Below are positions 42,128 through 49,592 of a stretch of 61,944 bases of DNA, piece by piece. The stretch's first letter is position 1. Each line of letters opens with the position of its first letter. The position numbers were made by a program, and so were the translations under genes. Origin of the DNA: a virus; the IMG/VR virus record IMGVR_UViG_3300036768_001294, positions 1-61,944 of that record. One strand, 5' to 3'. The notes under the pieces were generated by a model. The model made no database searches, was not told where the DNA came from, and was given only the letters and a program-made list of their open reading frames with translations.

Positions 42128-42217
42128 AGAGGATTTGGATTTCGAAAGGAGGTACATGGATATTGATCCAGTGTACCGGAAGTTTAAACGCTTTAGTAGT
42201 GATGAAAGGAGTCTATT

Positions 42218-42442
42218 ATGCTAATTCGAGCATCGCTCTTCATCTGGTTTGCAGCAACCTTCTTCACTTTAGTATCGTCGATCTATTTAGTGAAGCATGC
42301 CCAACCGCCGGAGCAGCCGCGTCCAATAATCATCATCGTGCCGGCACCGCCCGCCCCGCAGCGGGAGGTGCCGAAAGGCGATGGGATGATATCTGCAAGC
42401 AGTGAAGAAAGGACGACGTTATACATTGACAAGTGGGCGTAA
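42218..42442 (+). CDS. Small membrane-anchored Pro-rich protein
   Basis: 74 residues, with AAAGGAG ahead of the ATG. One N-terminal TM (ASLFIWFAATFFTLVSSIYLV), followed by a rigid Pro-rich stretch (QPPEQPRPIIIIVPAPPAPQRE) and a polar tail. The layout, an inner-membrane anchor with an extended Pro-rich segment, suggests a periplasmic tether. A 22-codon frame from ATG 42155 ends across this start and could couple its translation. Function unknown. Confidence 0.6.
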   Translation: MLIRASLFIWFAATFFTLVSSIYLVKHAQPPEQPRPIIIIVPAPPAPQREVPKGDGMISASSEERTTLYIDKWA

Positions 42443-42467
42443 AGAGGCTTAAGAAAGGAGAATAGTC

Positions 42468-43235
42468 ATGGATTTTGGAATGTTAAACGCCATCAATCGT
42501 GCGAAACAGAGCTTAACAATGTCCGGCAATCGTGCCTATCAGCGCCATTCACTAATAGTTGAGCTTCATGGGTTGAACAAGATGCGGGTAAGTCGAAAGG
42601 AGATGATCACACGCCGGACAACGTCCTATCTTCCCAACGGCATGATCTTGGTGTACAACATGAAGTATAGTCTAGTTATCTCAGAACCATATTCCGACGC
42701 TGAGATGCCCGAACCTCCCACCCATGAGCTTTACCAGTGCGAGTGGGTTGGGGGAGAGGTCCCGAAGGGATTAGTGTCCTCCTTCATAAATGAGGCTATC
42801 GGCCTTGGATTGATCACGAAGGATGACTTCTCAAACCCCATTGTCAAGGTCTTTACATCCCGTGCCGTTGTAGGCTGGTGGCTTCCCGAAGAAGGATCAT
42901 ATCGGCAAGTCTATCGGCTGAAGGATGAGATCGACGAAGCCATAAGCTCGTCTGAAGTGTTGCTTTCTTCGAAGCGTGTTGAGATTCGAAGGGGGCAGGT
43001 GGAAATGAGCCGCCATTCATGGAATGCCTTCAATGAGACCATTAGCTTGATGGAGGGCGTGTCCCTGACGTTCGGTCGGGGGCGCGAAAGCAGGACGTTG
43101 CCGCCACTGGGATACTCGGCGGGCGAGTACAGTGTCGTTTGGTCGCTGAATGCTGATGGTCCCATCAGCATCGACGACCAGATGATTGATATCGGGACTG
43201 AGACAGTCCCGATCTTCGTGCTGTACCGTCTGTAA
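42468..43235 (+). CDS. Hypothetical early protein
   Basis: 255 residues, with AAAGGAG before the ATG. No signal peptide or TM. The sequence alternates beta and helical parts ('HSLIVELHGLNKMRVSRKEMITRRTTSYLPNGMILVYNMKYSLVIS', 'EVLLSSKRVEIRRGQVEMSRHSWNAFNETI'). Followed by a strong terminator. No recognisable family. Confidence 0.6.
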   Translation: MDFGMLNAINRAKQSLTMSGNRAYQRHSLIVELHGLNKMRVSRKEMITRRTTSYLPNGMILVYNMKYSLVISEPYSDAEMPEPPTHELYQCEWVGGEVPKGLVSSFINEAIGLGLITKDDFSNPIVKVFTSRAVVGWWLPEEGSYRQVYRLKDEIDEAISSSEVLLSSKRVEIRRGQVEMSRHSWNAFNETISLMEGVSLTFGRGRESRTLPPLGYSAGEYSVVWSLNADGPISIDDQMIDIGTETVPIFVLYRL

Positions 43236-43243
43236 CTTTTTGT

Positions 43244-43297
43244 GCCACGCCTTCCCTCTTCAATGAGACCAAAGTGAGGGGAGGGCGTGGCCTTTTT
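43244..43297 (+). terminator. Rho-independent terminator
   Basis: GCCACGCC-T-TCCCTC (from 43244) pairs with GAGGG-GA-GGGCGTGGC (to 43291), followed by five T. The loop is about 17 bases. Confidence 0.85.
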
Positions 43298-43318
43298 AAA
43301 AAAAATGGCCCAGAAGTT

Positions 43319-43431
43319 GCATCGACAATGCGACAATGCATCGACAATGCGACAATGCATCGACAATGCGTTAACAAGCATCAACAATGCGTTAACAAGC
43401 ATCAACAATGCGTCGACAATGTGTCGACAAT
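43319..43431. repeat. Short tandem repeats with core GCATCGACAATGCG
   Basis: Five units of 19, 19, 21, 21 and 22 bases begin at 43319, 43338, 43357, 43378 and 43399, each GCATC[G/A]ACAATGCG plus GACAAT or TTAACAA, followed by a half unit GTGTCGACAAT. They lie between a terminator and the gene at 43442. Single copies of GCATCGACAATG occur at 44203 and 48367, each just before a gene. Confidence 0.8.
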
Positions 43432-43441
43432 GGAGGGTATC

Positions 43442-43732
43442 ATGGAGGTTTGGATGGTTGCTGAATCGCATATAGACGGCTATTATGGACAATCTTTTAC
43501 TAACCCTCTCCTCTTTCAAAACGCCGAAAGGGCGATGGCTTGGATTAGAGAGGTTAGGAAAAGATATCAGTTATCATTTGCGCTCATGATGCGTGATCTT
43601 CCCGAGGCAACGCGCACAATTAAGGACTGGCCCCGCCCGGAAGATCTCCAGGATGTGAGCCTCATTGAGTTTACATTCTCAGGTGAAACGACTACGAATC
43701 ACGTCATGATGAGATTACCTGTGGGAGAATAG
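43442..43732 (+). CDS. Hypothetical small protein
   Basis: ATG 43442 has GGAGGG just upstream; ATG 43454 is an alternative. 96 residues: 'VWMVAESHIDGYYGQSFTNPLLFQNAERAMAWIREVRKRYQLSFALMMRDLPEATRTIKDW', a compact alpha/beta look. The open frame continues back through the tandem repeats, but that part is repeat-encoded and unlikely to be translated. First gene after the repeat block. Confidence 0.55.
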   Translation: MEVWMVAESHIDGYYGQSFTNPLLFQNAERAMAWIREVRKRYQLSFALMMRDLPEATRTIKDWPRPEDLQDVSLIEFTFSGETTTNHVMMRLPVGE

Positions 43733-43734
43733 GA

Positions 43735-44217
43735 GTGTATACATTTACCAGGGTTCTGGGCCTCTTCCGCGGCTCTGCAAAGAGGCGCATGCTAGGCCCA
43801 GAGCCAGGTGGAAAGTTCTGGGGTATTGACCCCTTTCCATGGGGTCAACCCGATTCGGGGAAGAAGACTATCTATCTAGATGAGGAGGCCTTCTTCCGCC
43901 GACATGATAGAGTGTGGCTTGGTATTCCCAATGTTGGCGGGCTTATCTGGAAGCCTATCCAGAGTCCCCATGAGTTAGATCAGTATAATTTTAAATTTGT
44001 GGATGAAGTGAATGGTTTGGGCGAAACAGTAATAATCGTCCGCCCATTTCTCCCACAATTATATGCCATCAAACGGGGCTATCGCTATTCTGCGCCCCGT
44101 TTGATGCGCTGTGATGAATGTGGGCATCACGTTGATGCAATCAAACAGCATCAGCTTGCCCACTGCGATGACTGCTGGTGGGCATGCAACATGTGCCTGG
44201 GTGCATCGACAATGTGA
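43735..44217 (+). CDS. Protein with C-terminal zinc ribbon
   Basis: GTG start two bases after the preceding stop, with GGAGAATAGGAG upstream. 160 residues. The C-terminal 45 residues carry 'MRCDECGHHVDA...LAHCDDCWWACNMCLG', three CxxC pairs with His, a treble zinc site. The N-terminal part 'WLGIPNVGGLIWKPIQ' is beta-like. Possibly nucleic-acid binding. Its last codons overlap a copy of the GCATCGACAATG repeat. Confidence 0.6.
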   Translation: MYTFTRVLGLFRGSAKRRMLGPEPGGKFWGIDPFPWGQPDSGKKTIYLDEEAFFRRHDRVWLGIPNVGGLIWKPIQSPHELDQYNFKFVDEVNGLGETVIIVRPFLPQLYAIKRGYRYSAPRLMRCDECGHHVDAIKQHQLAHCDDCWWACNMCLGASTM

Positions 44218-44233
44218 GAATGAAGGAGAAAAT

Positions 44234-44653
44234 ATGCTTATTAATTTGACCAATCATCCCAGCGCAACATGGTCTTCCGAGCAGCGGGAGGCTGCTATCT
44301 CCCGCTACGGCGAAATCGTGGATGTCCAATTTCCATACATCTCGCCGACCGCTAGCCGGTCAGATGTGGCTAAGCTGGCACAAGAGTATGTCAATAGATG
44401 CCGTTCTCTTTTACCCGATCCATACCGGCATGCCCCAACATGCCAGCTAGATCCCTGTGATTGCCCAGACGATGCTATCCATCTGATGGGCGAAATTTCA
44501 TTCGTGCTCTTATTCGCCCGCGCCTGGGGTGGCGTGGGCGATGATGACTCTCTAGCTCCAATCGTTGTTTCCACTACAGAGCGAGTAGTGGAAGACCTTG
44601 GGGGAGGGCAGAAAAAGGCTACCTTCAAGTTTATTTCTTTCCGAGAACTCTGA
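44234..44653 (+). CDS. 'LINLTNHPS' family protein of unknown function
   Basis: ATG 44234 has AAGGAG seven bases upstream. 139 residues: 'LINLTNHPSATWSSEQREAAISRYGEIVDVQFPYISPTAS', 'IHLMGEISFVLLFAR' and 'VVSTTERVVEDLGGGQKKATFKFISFREL'. I know this pattern from small conserved proteins in phages and bacteria with a Rossmann-like alternation, function unknown. An insertion with 'CQLDPCDCPDD' is unusual. The STTER and MGE blocks look functional. Confidence 0.6.
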   Translation: MLINLTNHPSATWSSEQREAAISRYGEIVDVQFPYISPTASRSDVAKLAQEYVNRCRSLLPDPYRHAPTCQLDPCDCPDDAIHLMGEISFVLLFARAWGGVGDDDSLAPIVVSTTERVVEDLGGGQKKATFKFISFREL

Positions 44654-44664
44654 GAGGTGGAGAC

Positions 44665-44898
44665 ATGTATACGGTCTATAATGATGTTGGTGGTATAATC
44701 CATCGAGGTTGCTCCTTAGAGCGTGCCATGCAGGTTGCTATCAACGATGATACGGCCGAGCCATATATTCATTCGGCCAGAGGTAAGCGGCCGGTCGTTC
44801 TTGACCAGAGAGGACAGCCTCATCTCGGAAATTATGGTGAGTCGCTTGATGACTTTCGTGACCGCCTATATGCGACCGACCAGGCATCATATTTCTGA
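44665..44898 (+). CDS. 'ARGKRP' family protein, short version
   Basis: 77 residues, with GGTGGAG upstream. 'MYTVYNDVGGIIHRGCSLERAMQVAI...IHSARGKRPVVLDQRGQPHLGNYGESLDDFRDRLY' is a clear paralogue of the N-terminal part of the gene at 57393 ('MYLVYNIAGGLIYKGKSLQKAMDFAM...ITARGKRPVAKYHGIPRLGEFGEDYDSFLDRLE'). Function unknown. The pair brackets the early operon. Confidence 0.6.
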   Translation: MYTVYNDVGGIIHRGCSLERAMQVAINDDTAEPYIHSARGKRPVVLDQRGQPHLGNYGESLDDFRDRLYATDQASYF

Positions 44899-44934
44899 GG
44901 CATGCCTGTTTCATGGCTACAAGGGAAGACCACG

Positions 44935-45405
44935 ATGGCAATCGAGAACCCACCTGATACGCCGATTTCAGAGTGGCTCTCCGGCATCGACAATCTGCTC
45001 GCTGAGATCGAGGCCGGGGATGCTGTGCCAGCGACGGTGCCGGTGATGCTGCCCCCAATTATTTGCTGGGGGTGTCACGGCGAGATTATTAACCCTCCTG
45101 CATGGGTTGTTGATCTCATGCGGGAGGCCGAAGATGCTGGACTCTATGAGTCTATTGCCGAGATTAACCATCGAGGCACGCGCGGCGTCAACTGCTATGG
45201 CTACGACGAGGGGCGTGGCCTAGCAGTGATTCAGGTGCAATATGTTTTCGGCCGTTATCGGCACCTGCGTAAGAGCTACTTTTTGATTGGGCGTGCAGAG
45301 CAGGGACGCATCTTTGTGCGCCCCGTTGGGTCACCCAGGCGCCTTAAGAAAATTCCAAAGCGGCCCGAGGCGATTGTCCAGGCCGTGCTCTGCCGCATCC
45401 AGTGA
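44935..45405 (+). CDS. Hypothetical protein
   Basis: ATG 44935 is chosen because AAGGGAAG is six bases upstream; ATG 44902 is too close to its candidate site. 156 residues: Pro-rich start (ENPPDTPISEWL), 'IICWGCHGEII' with a CxxC, a helical region, then 'GRGLAVIQVQYVFGRYRHLRKSYFLIGRAEQGRIFVRPV' and a basic C-terminus. It may bind nucleic acid. No family recognised. Confidence 0.55.
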   Translation: MAIENPPDTPISEWLSGIDNLLAEIEAGDAVPATVPVMLPPIICWGCHGEIINPPAWVVDLMREAEDAGLYESIAEINHRGTRGVNCYGYDEGRGLAVIQVQYVFGRYRHLRKSYFLIGRAEQGRIFVRPVGSPRRLKKIPKRPEAIVQAVLCRIQ

Positions 45406-45429
45406 TGGGAGGCTATAGAGGAGAAAAAT

Positions 45430-45948
45430 ATGAAGGTAATCACCTCAAGCGAGGAAATCTTAACCACCACCTGGAGCCGTCATCCTTCATCCCAGAGCTA
45501 CTGGGTGAAGCGGCTCAAGGCTATCTGGGATGAGTGGATGCCAGATCGCCTTATCTTTGATGGCGATGGCCGTAAGGTTGGGCCTCGTGATATTGTCTAC
45601 CGCCCTGCCACCGCGGGGCGCTGGGGGCGCTCGTCTGCTGTGTACGTTGGGCGAGCGCTCAAGCGAGAGCGTGCGGCCCGTGAGGCAGCCCAGCAGGAAA
45701 AGCGTGAGGCTGAGGCGCTTGCGCCTTATGAGGATGTACTTCATGAGGTGCTAAGTGCCTGTGGGGCCGAGGGATGCTTTGCTGTCAGTCTCCCTCCTGC
45801 ATGGATGCGGGTAGGTGGTGGCATCATGGTGCATGAACGGCTCCATGATGCCGGCGGGAGCCTAGGGTATCGCGTTGAAAGTCCTGCTGCGCTCCGAGAG
45901 CACCTACTAAGAGCTATTCCCGGCCACCGGCAAATCTATCACCAGTAA
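45430..45948 (+). CDS. Hypothetical protein with charged coiled coil
   Basis: 172 residues, with AGAGGAG upstream. 'ALKRERAAREAAQQEKREAEALAPYEDVLHEVLSACG' forms a charged helix in the middle. The N-terminal part 'TTTWSRHPSSQSYWVKRLKAIWDEWMPDRLIFDGDGRKVGPRDIVYRPATAGRWGRSSAVYVGRAL' looks compact. The following 150 bases (45949-46100) hold only two very short frames (25 and 16 codons) and no clear gene. Confidence 0.55.
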   Translation: MKVITSSEEILTTTWSRHPSSQSYWVKRLKAIWDEWMPDRLIFDGDGRKVGPRDIVYRPATAGRWGRSSAVYVGRALKRERAAREAAQQEKREAEALAPYEDVLHEVLSACGAEGCFAVSLPPAWMRVGGGIMVHERLHDAGGSLGYRVESPAALREHLLRAIPGHRQIYHQ

Positions 45949-46100
45949 ATTTGCATGCTGCTTTTTTACGAGGATGACCAGAACGAGGAAGCTTACTCGC
46001 TGGACGGCCCATATCGATGGCGTGGGAGATGAGGAGTAAGAATGATGGACCATGCAACCGCGGCCCTTTCAAATTTTAGCCCGCACTGAAGGGTAAGAAG

Positions 46101-46424
46101 ATGAAGCACATTAATCTTACGGTGAAATTCCTACGACAGGCATACAAACGGGCTAAGTCTATTCCAGGTTATGGATGGTGGTATCTCGTAGAGGATGAAC
46201 GGTTTGGAGGGTGCACGTATGAGTGTCCCTTCCATGTAGTATCCGGTGCTACATCCGAGAGTGAGGCTGCCGATGCGTTTCAGGTTCAGATCTGCTGTAT
46301 CGATGGCTTCCTCTCCGGATGGGATGGCGAGGATAAGATCGTCTTTCCCGATGAGTGTGAGCGGTGCTTTCGGCTTGGCAAGAAGCTGCGCGCCATACTT
46401 CATCCCGTACCAATCGATGGCTGA
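46101..46424 (+). CDS. GWD-Cys family protein, copy 1
   Basis: 107 residues. First of three related genes (also 46638 and 47023) sharing 'MKHI......LR..Y', 'Y.CP', 'I.[C]..[F]...F..GWD' and a C-terminal 'C.RC..LG.KL...L.P'. Here: 'YECPFHVVSG', 'CCIDGFLSGWDGEDK', 'DECERCFRLGKKLRAILHP'. Invariant cysteines suggest a shared zinc or iron site. Function unknown. Confidence 0.6.
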   Translation: MKHINLTVKFLRQAYKRAKSIPGYGWWYLVEDERFGGCTYECPFHVVSGATSESEAADAFQVQICCIDGFLSGWDGEDKIVFPDECERCFRLGKKLRAILHPVPIDG

Positions 46425-46441
46425 TTAACTTGGGAGAAATT

Positions 46442-46651
46442 ATGAAACGTGACAAAAATTCCCGAGCCCATCCACGATGTGAGGTGCATCCAGAGCGCCG
46501 CGGTTATCCCTTGGTGGGATACTGCCGTGATGGTGGTGGTGTCTTATATTTCTGTGATTCCTGTACAGCGCAAGCGCTACATAGTACTGTTGCGGATGTT
46601 CGCGAAGCTCGTCGGCTTCAGAAAGAGGCTTTAAACGATGAAGCATATTGA
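46442..46651 (+). CDS. Small Cys/His protein
   Basis: ATG 46442 with GGGAG upstream; the longer frame from 46364 overlaps the preceding gene. 69 residues: 'HPRCEVHPERRGYPLVGYCRDGGGVLYFCDSCTAQALH', a zinc-finger-like array, followed by a charged helix 'VREARRLQKEAL'. It lies between copies 1 and 2 of the GWD-Cys family. Confidence 0.55.
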   Translation: MKRDKNSRAHPRCEVHPERRGYPLVGYCRDGGGVLYFCDSCTAQALHSTVADVREARRLQKEALNDEAY

Positions 46652-46961
46652 ATGCTCCATTCAGGAGCTCCGTTCATTGTACAAACACCACAATGTGCGC
46701 CCATGCAAGGGCGCTTGGTTTCACTTCGATGTCGAAGATGGATTGATTTATCATTGCCCCTTATATCTTATGTATGGGCTGAATCAGCCGTCAGAGATTC
46801 GACGTATCTACGGTATTCCAGTGGATTGCAGCTGGAGTTTTGTGAGAGGCTGGGACAACTCACCAGTTACGATTCTGTCATGCCCACAGTGCTATGAGCT
46901 TGGCCAGAAGCTGAGCCGGAAATTGCGTCCTAAGCATTTTGAGCAGGAGGAAGAATTTTAA
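46638..46961 (+). CDS. GWD-Cys family protein, copy 2
   Basis: 107 residues, overlapping the previous gene by 14 bases. 'MKHIECSIQELRSLYKHH', 'LIYHCPLYLMYG', 'CSWSFVRGWDNSP' and 'CPQCYELGQKLSRKLRPKHFE' match copies 1 and 3. It is closer to copy 3 than to copy 1 ('RKLRPK.FE', 'C.[W/Y]SF..GWD'). Confidence 0.6.
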   Translation: MKHIECSIQELRSLYKHHNVRPCKGAWFHFDVEDGLIYHCPLYLMYGLNQPSEIRRIYGIPVDCSWSFVRGWDNSPVTILSCPQCYELGQKLSRKLRPKHFEQEEEF

Positions 46962-47022
46962 ACAAATTGAGAGAAGGAATTATACAGTTACGAACTCTAG
47001 CTGAACTTTTGAGGAAATTTGG

Positions 47023-47331
47023 ATGGAACATGTAGAGTTTGATGAAGATGATTTGAAAGCCTTATATAAGGCAGAAAATGCACTACCGTGCTGCGGCGTC
47101 TGGCATATGAGTGAGGGTGGATTGCAATATCACTGTCCGCTGTCACTGAAGTATCGTGACGCCTCAGCCATTCGAGTGGCACAGAAGTCGCACATTCCGC
47201 TGGAATGTGTGTACTCTTTCATAGGAGGGTGGGATGGTATAACTTCACAAGAGGAGCATGAATGCTCGCGGTGTTTCAATCTCGGTGATCAACTACACAG
47301 GAAACTTAAACCAAAGTATTTTGAGGAGTGA
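47023..47331 (+). CDS. GWD-Cys family protein, copy 3
   Basis: 102 residues. 'MEHVEFDEDDLKALYKAENALPCCGVWH', 'LQYHCPLSLKYRD', 'IPLECVYSFIGGWDGI' and 'CSRCFNLGDQLHRKLKPKYFEE'. It is translated just ahead of ssb (three-base gap), so the family may act on DNA metabolism or the host replisome; this is context only. Confidence 0.6.
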   Translation: MEHVEFDEDDLKALYKAENALPCCGVWHMSEGGLQYHCPLSLKYRDASAIRVAQKSHIPLECVYSFIGGWDGITSQEEHECSRCFNLGDQLHRKLKPKYFEE

Positions 47332-47334
47332 ATA

Positions 47335-47727
47335 ATGGCCTTTAACTTCAATCAAGTGACTTTTGGGGGTAACCTAACGCGAGATCCGGAGCTGAGGTAT
47401 TCACAATCGGGTAATCCGGTCTTGAAGCTCGGTCTGGCTGTCAACAACCGGATTAAGAAAGGTGATGCATGGGTCGATGACCCATGCTACATCGATATCG
47501 CGGTATTTGGCAAGACCGCTGAATACGTCGCCGAGCGTGTGTCAAAGGGGCAGCCAGTGCTTGTTTCTGGCCGTTTGCAGTATCGGACCTGGACGGCGGA
47601 TGATGGCTCGAAGCGTGCCAAACATGAGGTCTTGGCTGATCGAGTCATTCCCCTCACGTTCTCCAAGTCACGAGAACCCGGCTCTGACGATGAACCAGAA
47701 ACCGGCGATGATCCGCTTCCGTTCTAA
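47335..47727 (+). CDS. ssb: Single-stranded DNA-binding protein
   Basis: 130 residues. An OB fold with 'NQVTFGGNLTRDPELRYSQSGNPVLKLGLAVNN', 'CYIDIAVFGKTAEYVAERVSKGQPVLVSGRLQYRTW' and 'SKRAKHEVLADRVIPL'. The acidic tail ends DDPLPF, the tip that binds replication partners. Shorter than host SSB (short linker), as is usual in phages. A terminator follows directly. Confidence 0.93.
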   Translation: MAFNFNQVTFGGNLTRDPELRYSQSGNPVLKLGLAVNNRIKKGDAWVDDPCYIDIAVFGKTAEYVAERVSKGQPVLVSGRLQYRTWTADDGSKRAKHEVLADRVIPLTFSKSREPGSDDEPETGDDPLPF

Positions 47728-47732
47728 CCAGA

Positions 47733-47777
47733 GCCCGGAGCTGTCGTCCCATCACAACGAGAGCTCCGGGCATTTTT
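47733..47777 (+). terminator. Rho-independent terminator after ssb
   Basis: GCCCGGAGCT (47733) pairs with AGCTCCGGGC (47762-47771), followed by ATTTTT. The loop is 19 bases. Confidence 0.8.
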
Positions 47778-47796
47778 CTCTGGTGAAGGAGCTATC

Positions 47797-48159
47797 ATGA
47801 TCGCGAATGCACTATCAAAAGTTTGGAAGTTTCTGAAGAAATGTTCGTCGTTTCTACAGCCTCTGGTGAAAGTAACTGCTCACATCATTGAAGCTATCGT
47901 TATTTCATGGGCTGTTTCTTCATTAGGAGTTGTACCCACACTGATTATAGCCACAGCATTTTTGGTTGGGCAATCATATGTCATTGATAAAGCGTCCCTC
48001 ATGGTTTCAAGCTTGGCGCATCTCATGCATAAATTCTATGAGAAGGTGCAGCGCTGGATCAGGCGCCTTCAGTTTAAGATTGCTTTCTATCTGTTCTTTT
48101 TGATACTCGCCGCCCAGCTATGGCTGGGATCTGTGGAAGAAGAAGAGTGTCCTATCTGA
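47797..48159 (+). CDS. Small membrane protein
   Basis: 120 residues, with GAAGGAG upstream. Two hydrophobic segments near residues 30-60 (HIIEAIVISWAVSSLGVVPTLIIATAFLVG) and one near the C-terminus (KIAFYLFFLILAAQLWLG), separated by a basic amphipathic region (HKFYEKVQRWIRRLQFK). The tail is acidic. Could be a host-membrane takeover or superinfection-exclusion protein; unknown. Confidence 0.6.
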   Translation: MIANALSKVWKFLKKCSSFLQPLVKVTAHIIEAIVISWAVSSLGVVPTLIIATAFLVGQSYVIDKASLMVSSLAHLMHKFYEKVQRWIRRLQFKIAFYLFFLILAAQLWLGSVEEEECPI

Positions 48160-48172
48160 ATAGGAGGTGATG

Positions 48173-48307
48173 ATGGCGAGTGTGTGCGAGCTTCTAGCAA
48201 GCATCTGCCAATGGTTAGCTTCTATAGGCTTTGCGCTGATGCATATCAGTGCCTTGCTCATGAAGCTGATCCAGGAGCTATCGAGTACATACCAGACGGC
48301 TCTCTAG
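48173..48307 (+). CDS. Small hydrophobic protein
   Basis: 44 residues; GGAGG at 48163-48167 is five bases before the ATG. 'MASVCELLASICQWLASIGFALMHISALLMKLIQELS' is a single amphipathic or transmembrane helix. It overlaps nothing and is followed by a CCCGCCC/GGGCGGG hairpin (48316-48343) without a T-run, perhaps a transcript stabiliser. Confidence 0.5.
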   Translation: MASVCELLASICQWLASIGFALMHISALLMKLIQELSSTYQTAL

Positions 48308-48442
48308 CAGATGGACCCGCCCGGTAGGCAACTACTGGGCGGGGGCTCGCACCAAAACAAGGAGATGCATCGACAATGGGTGGTAATTTGTGGTTTTGTG
48401 TGTGGTATGGGATGATTTATGGTCTCATTCGTGGAGGGATCT

Positions 48443-48832
48443 ATGCAGTATCGATGGTCAAGTCCCCAACAGTGGTTTCTAGAAAAAGCGGAATTCTATG
48501 CAGATATCGGAGACAGAAAAAGTCTGATGTCGATGCTAAGACGTTCTCTTTCAGCCATTGATGGAGATTTGCTTCTGAATATCTTTCAAGATGAAGCCGA
48601 GGCTGATGGATATTTTATTCGGCTTGATCTGAAGATTTGCGATGATTGTGGCGAGGAAAAGCCACCAGAGGAATTTGCAGATCCAGACAAGCATCGGGTG
48701 CTCTATCGGGAGCAAAACATTTGTTTGGTCTGCCATCATGATTGGCTCGTTTGGAGTGGCGAGAGGTGCAACACTTGCCATGGGGAAGGAGATGATAATG
48801 GACGAGATTCGTCCACGACCAACGATCTATGA
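48443..48832 (+). CDS. Zinc-binding protein
   Basis: ATG 48443 has GGAGGG upstream; earlier starts at 48419 or the 61-codon frame from 48376 lack a good site. 129 residues: helical start 'WFLEKAEFYADIGDRKSLMSMLRRSLSAIDG', then 'LKICDDCGEEKPPEEFADPDKHRVLYREQNICLVCHHDWL' and 'ERCNTCHGEG', three CxxC pairs. 'CxxCGxxKPxxEF...R...CxxCH' is frequent in phage zinc-finger and HNH-like proteins, but no HNH catalytic set follows. Confidence 0.6.
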   Translation: MQYRWSSPQQWFLEKAEFYADIGDRKSLMSMLRRSLSAIDGDLLLNIFQDEAEADGYFIRLDLKICDDCGEEKPPEEFADPDKHRVLYREQNICLVCHHDWLVWSGERCNTCHGEGDDNGRDSSTTNDL

Positions 48833-49043
48833 AGTAGCTCGTCGCTATGCCGCTTGTCTGTATGCGTTGTCAGATGTTTTGGGAATTACACCTCTTGATA
48901 TGTTGACCAGGCATCGAGAGGTTGTCACAGCAACATTCATGCAGGCCTCACGGGAGGGTATCCGCATTTCCAGTAGCGTCAATTTGCCAAAACTCACTAA
49001 ACTTTATACGCCACCAGACTTTAGAAACAAAGAGGAGAACTAA
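48798..49043 (+). CDS. Hypothetical small protein (HTH-like)
   Basis: ATG 48798 with GGAG six bases upstream; it overlaps the previous gene. 81 residues: 'TIYEVARRYAACLYALSDVLGITPLDMLTRHREVVTATFMQASREGI'. The pattern 'L.D.LGI.P.DM...HREVV...F..A' resembles a small helical domain near DnaA/Roi-type HTHs. Function unknown. Confidence 0.5.
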   Translation: MDEIRPRPTIYEVARRYAACLYALSDVLGITPLDMLTRHREVVTATFMQASREGIRISSSVNLPKLTKLYTPPDFRNKEEN

Positions 49044-49044
49044 T

Positions 49045-49233
49045 ATGGTTGAAAGTATTATGTTGGGCCATGGTGATGTGAAAATCAAGATTCAACACTC
49101 TGAGCACCTTCAAGATTATGTTATAATCGAATTTCGACAGTCTCCATCCGTGAGACCGTTATGTCTATATCTGTATCTCACGCGCGACCAGCTTAAAGAA
49201 CTCGCAGAAGCTGCAAAGGAGGTGGTGGGATGA
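49045..49233 (+). CDS. Hypothetical small protein
   Basis: 62 residues, with GAGGAG seven bases upstream. A beta-rich N-terminal half ('DVKIKIQHSEHLQDYVIIEFRQ', 'CLYLYLTRDQLKELAEAAKEVV') ends in a helix. It overlaps the next gene by four bases. No family recognised. Confidence 0.55.
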   Translation: MVESIMLGHGDVKIKIQHSEHLQDYVIIEFRQSPSVRPLCLYLYLTRDQLKELAEAAKEVVG

Positions 49234-49592
49234 GTGAATTACCCGTAGCTAGACTCTGGATGCCGCAGAAGGATCTGATGCTCGCTCAAAAAGAAGCGAG
49301 CGAAATGGAAGAGCAATATCGGCTTTTTCTCCAACTCTCTCAGGCAGCCACACCGAATTATGCCAAGCACTTTGAACGAGAATTAGCGATAGCTCGGCGT
49401 CAGCAAATGGATAGCAATTCTTTCGTTGTTTCCTTGCGTCGCCGAGGCTATGAGTGGGCAATACGTGAATCGAAGGTCAAACGAGAAATCATCGATGAAG
49501 AAAAAGCCGCTGAGCAAGAAGCGGAACTGTGTGAACCAATAGAATCTTTTGGAAGGAACCACAAGACATGGTCGAGCCGTTGGATCAGGTAG
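49230..49592 (+). CDS. Hypothetical helical protein
   Basis: 120 residues, with AGGAGG upstream. Long charged helices ('KEASEMEEQYRLFLQLSQAATPNYAKHFERELAIARRQQMD', 'ESKVKREIIDEEKAAEQEAELCEP') dominate. No motif. Four-base overlap with the preceding gene and 25 bases with the next show translational coupling. Confidence 0.5.
   Translation: MSELPVARLWMPQKDLMLAQKEASEMEEQYRLFLQLSQAATPNYAKHFERELAIARRQQMDSNSFVVSLRRRGYEWAIRESKVKREIIDEEKAAEQEAELCEPIESFGRNHKTWSSRWIR

Noticed and set aside
42124-42405. 93-codon frame starting with TTG
   Set aside because: It overlaps a better gene at 42218 that has a strong binding site and a membrane anchor; its own composition is unremarkable.
43319-43431. CRISPR-like array
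   Set aside because: Units of 19-22 bases are directly adjacent with no unique spacers and no cas genes; it is a simple tandem repeat.
44234-44653. CRISPR-associated accessory protein
   Set aside because: I considered a link because of a Rossmann-like look, but could not match any specific Csx family; left as unknown.
46042-46089. 16-codon minigene with a good GAGGAG site
   Set aside because: Too short to support from sequence alone; it may only be a ribosome landing site.
48376-48561. 61-codon frame from the ATG inside the GCATCGACAATG copy
   Set aside because: Its second half is an alternative frame of the zinc protein at 48443 and its binding site is badly spaced.
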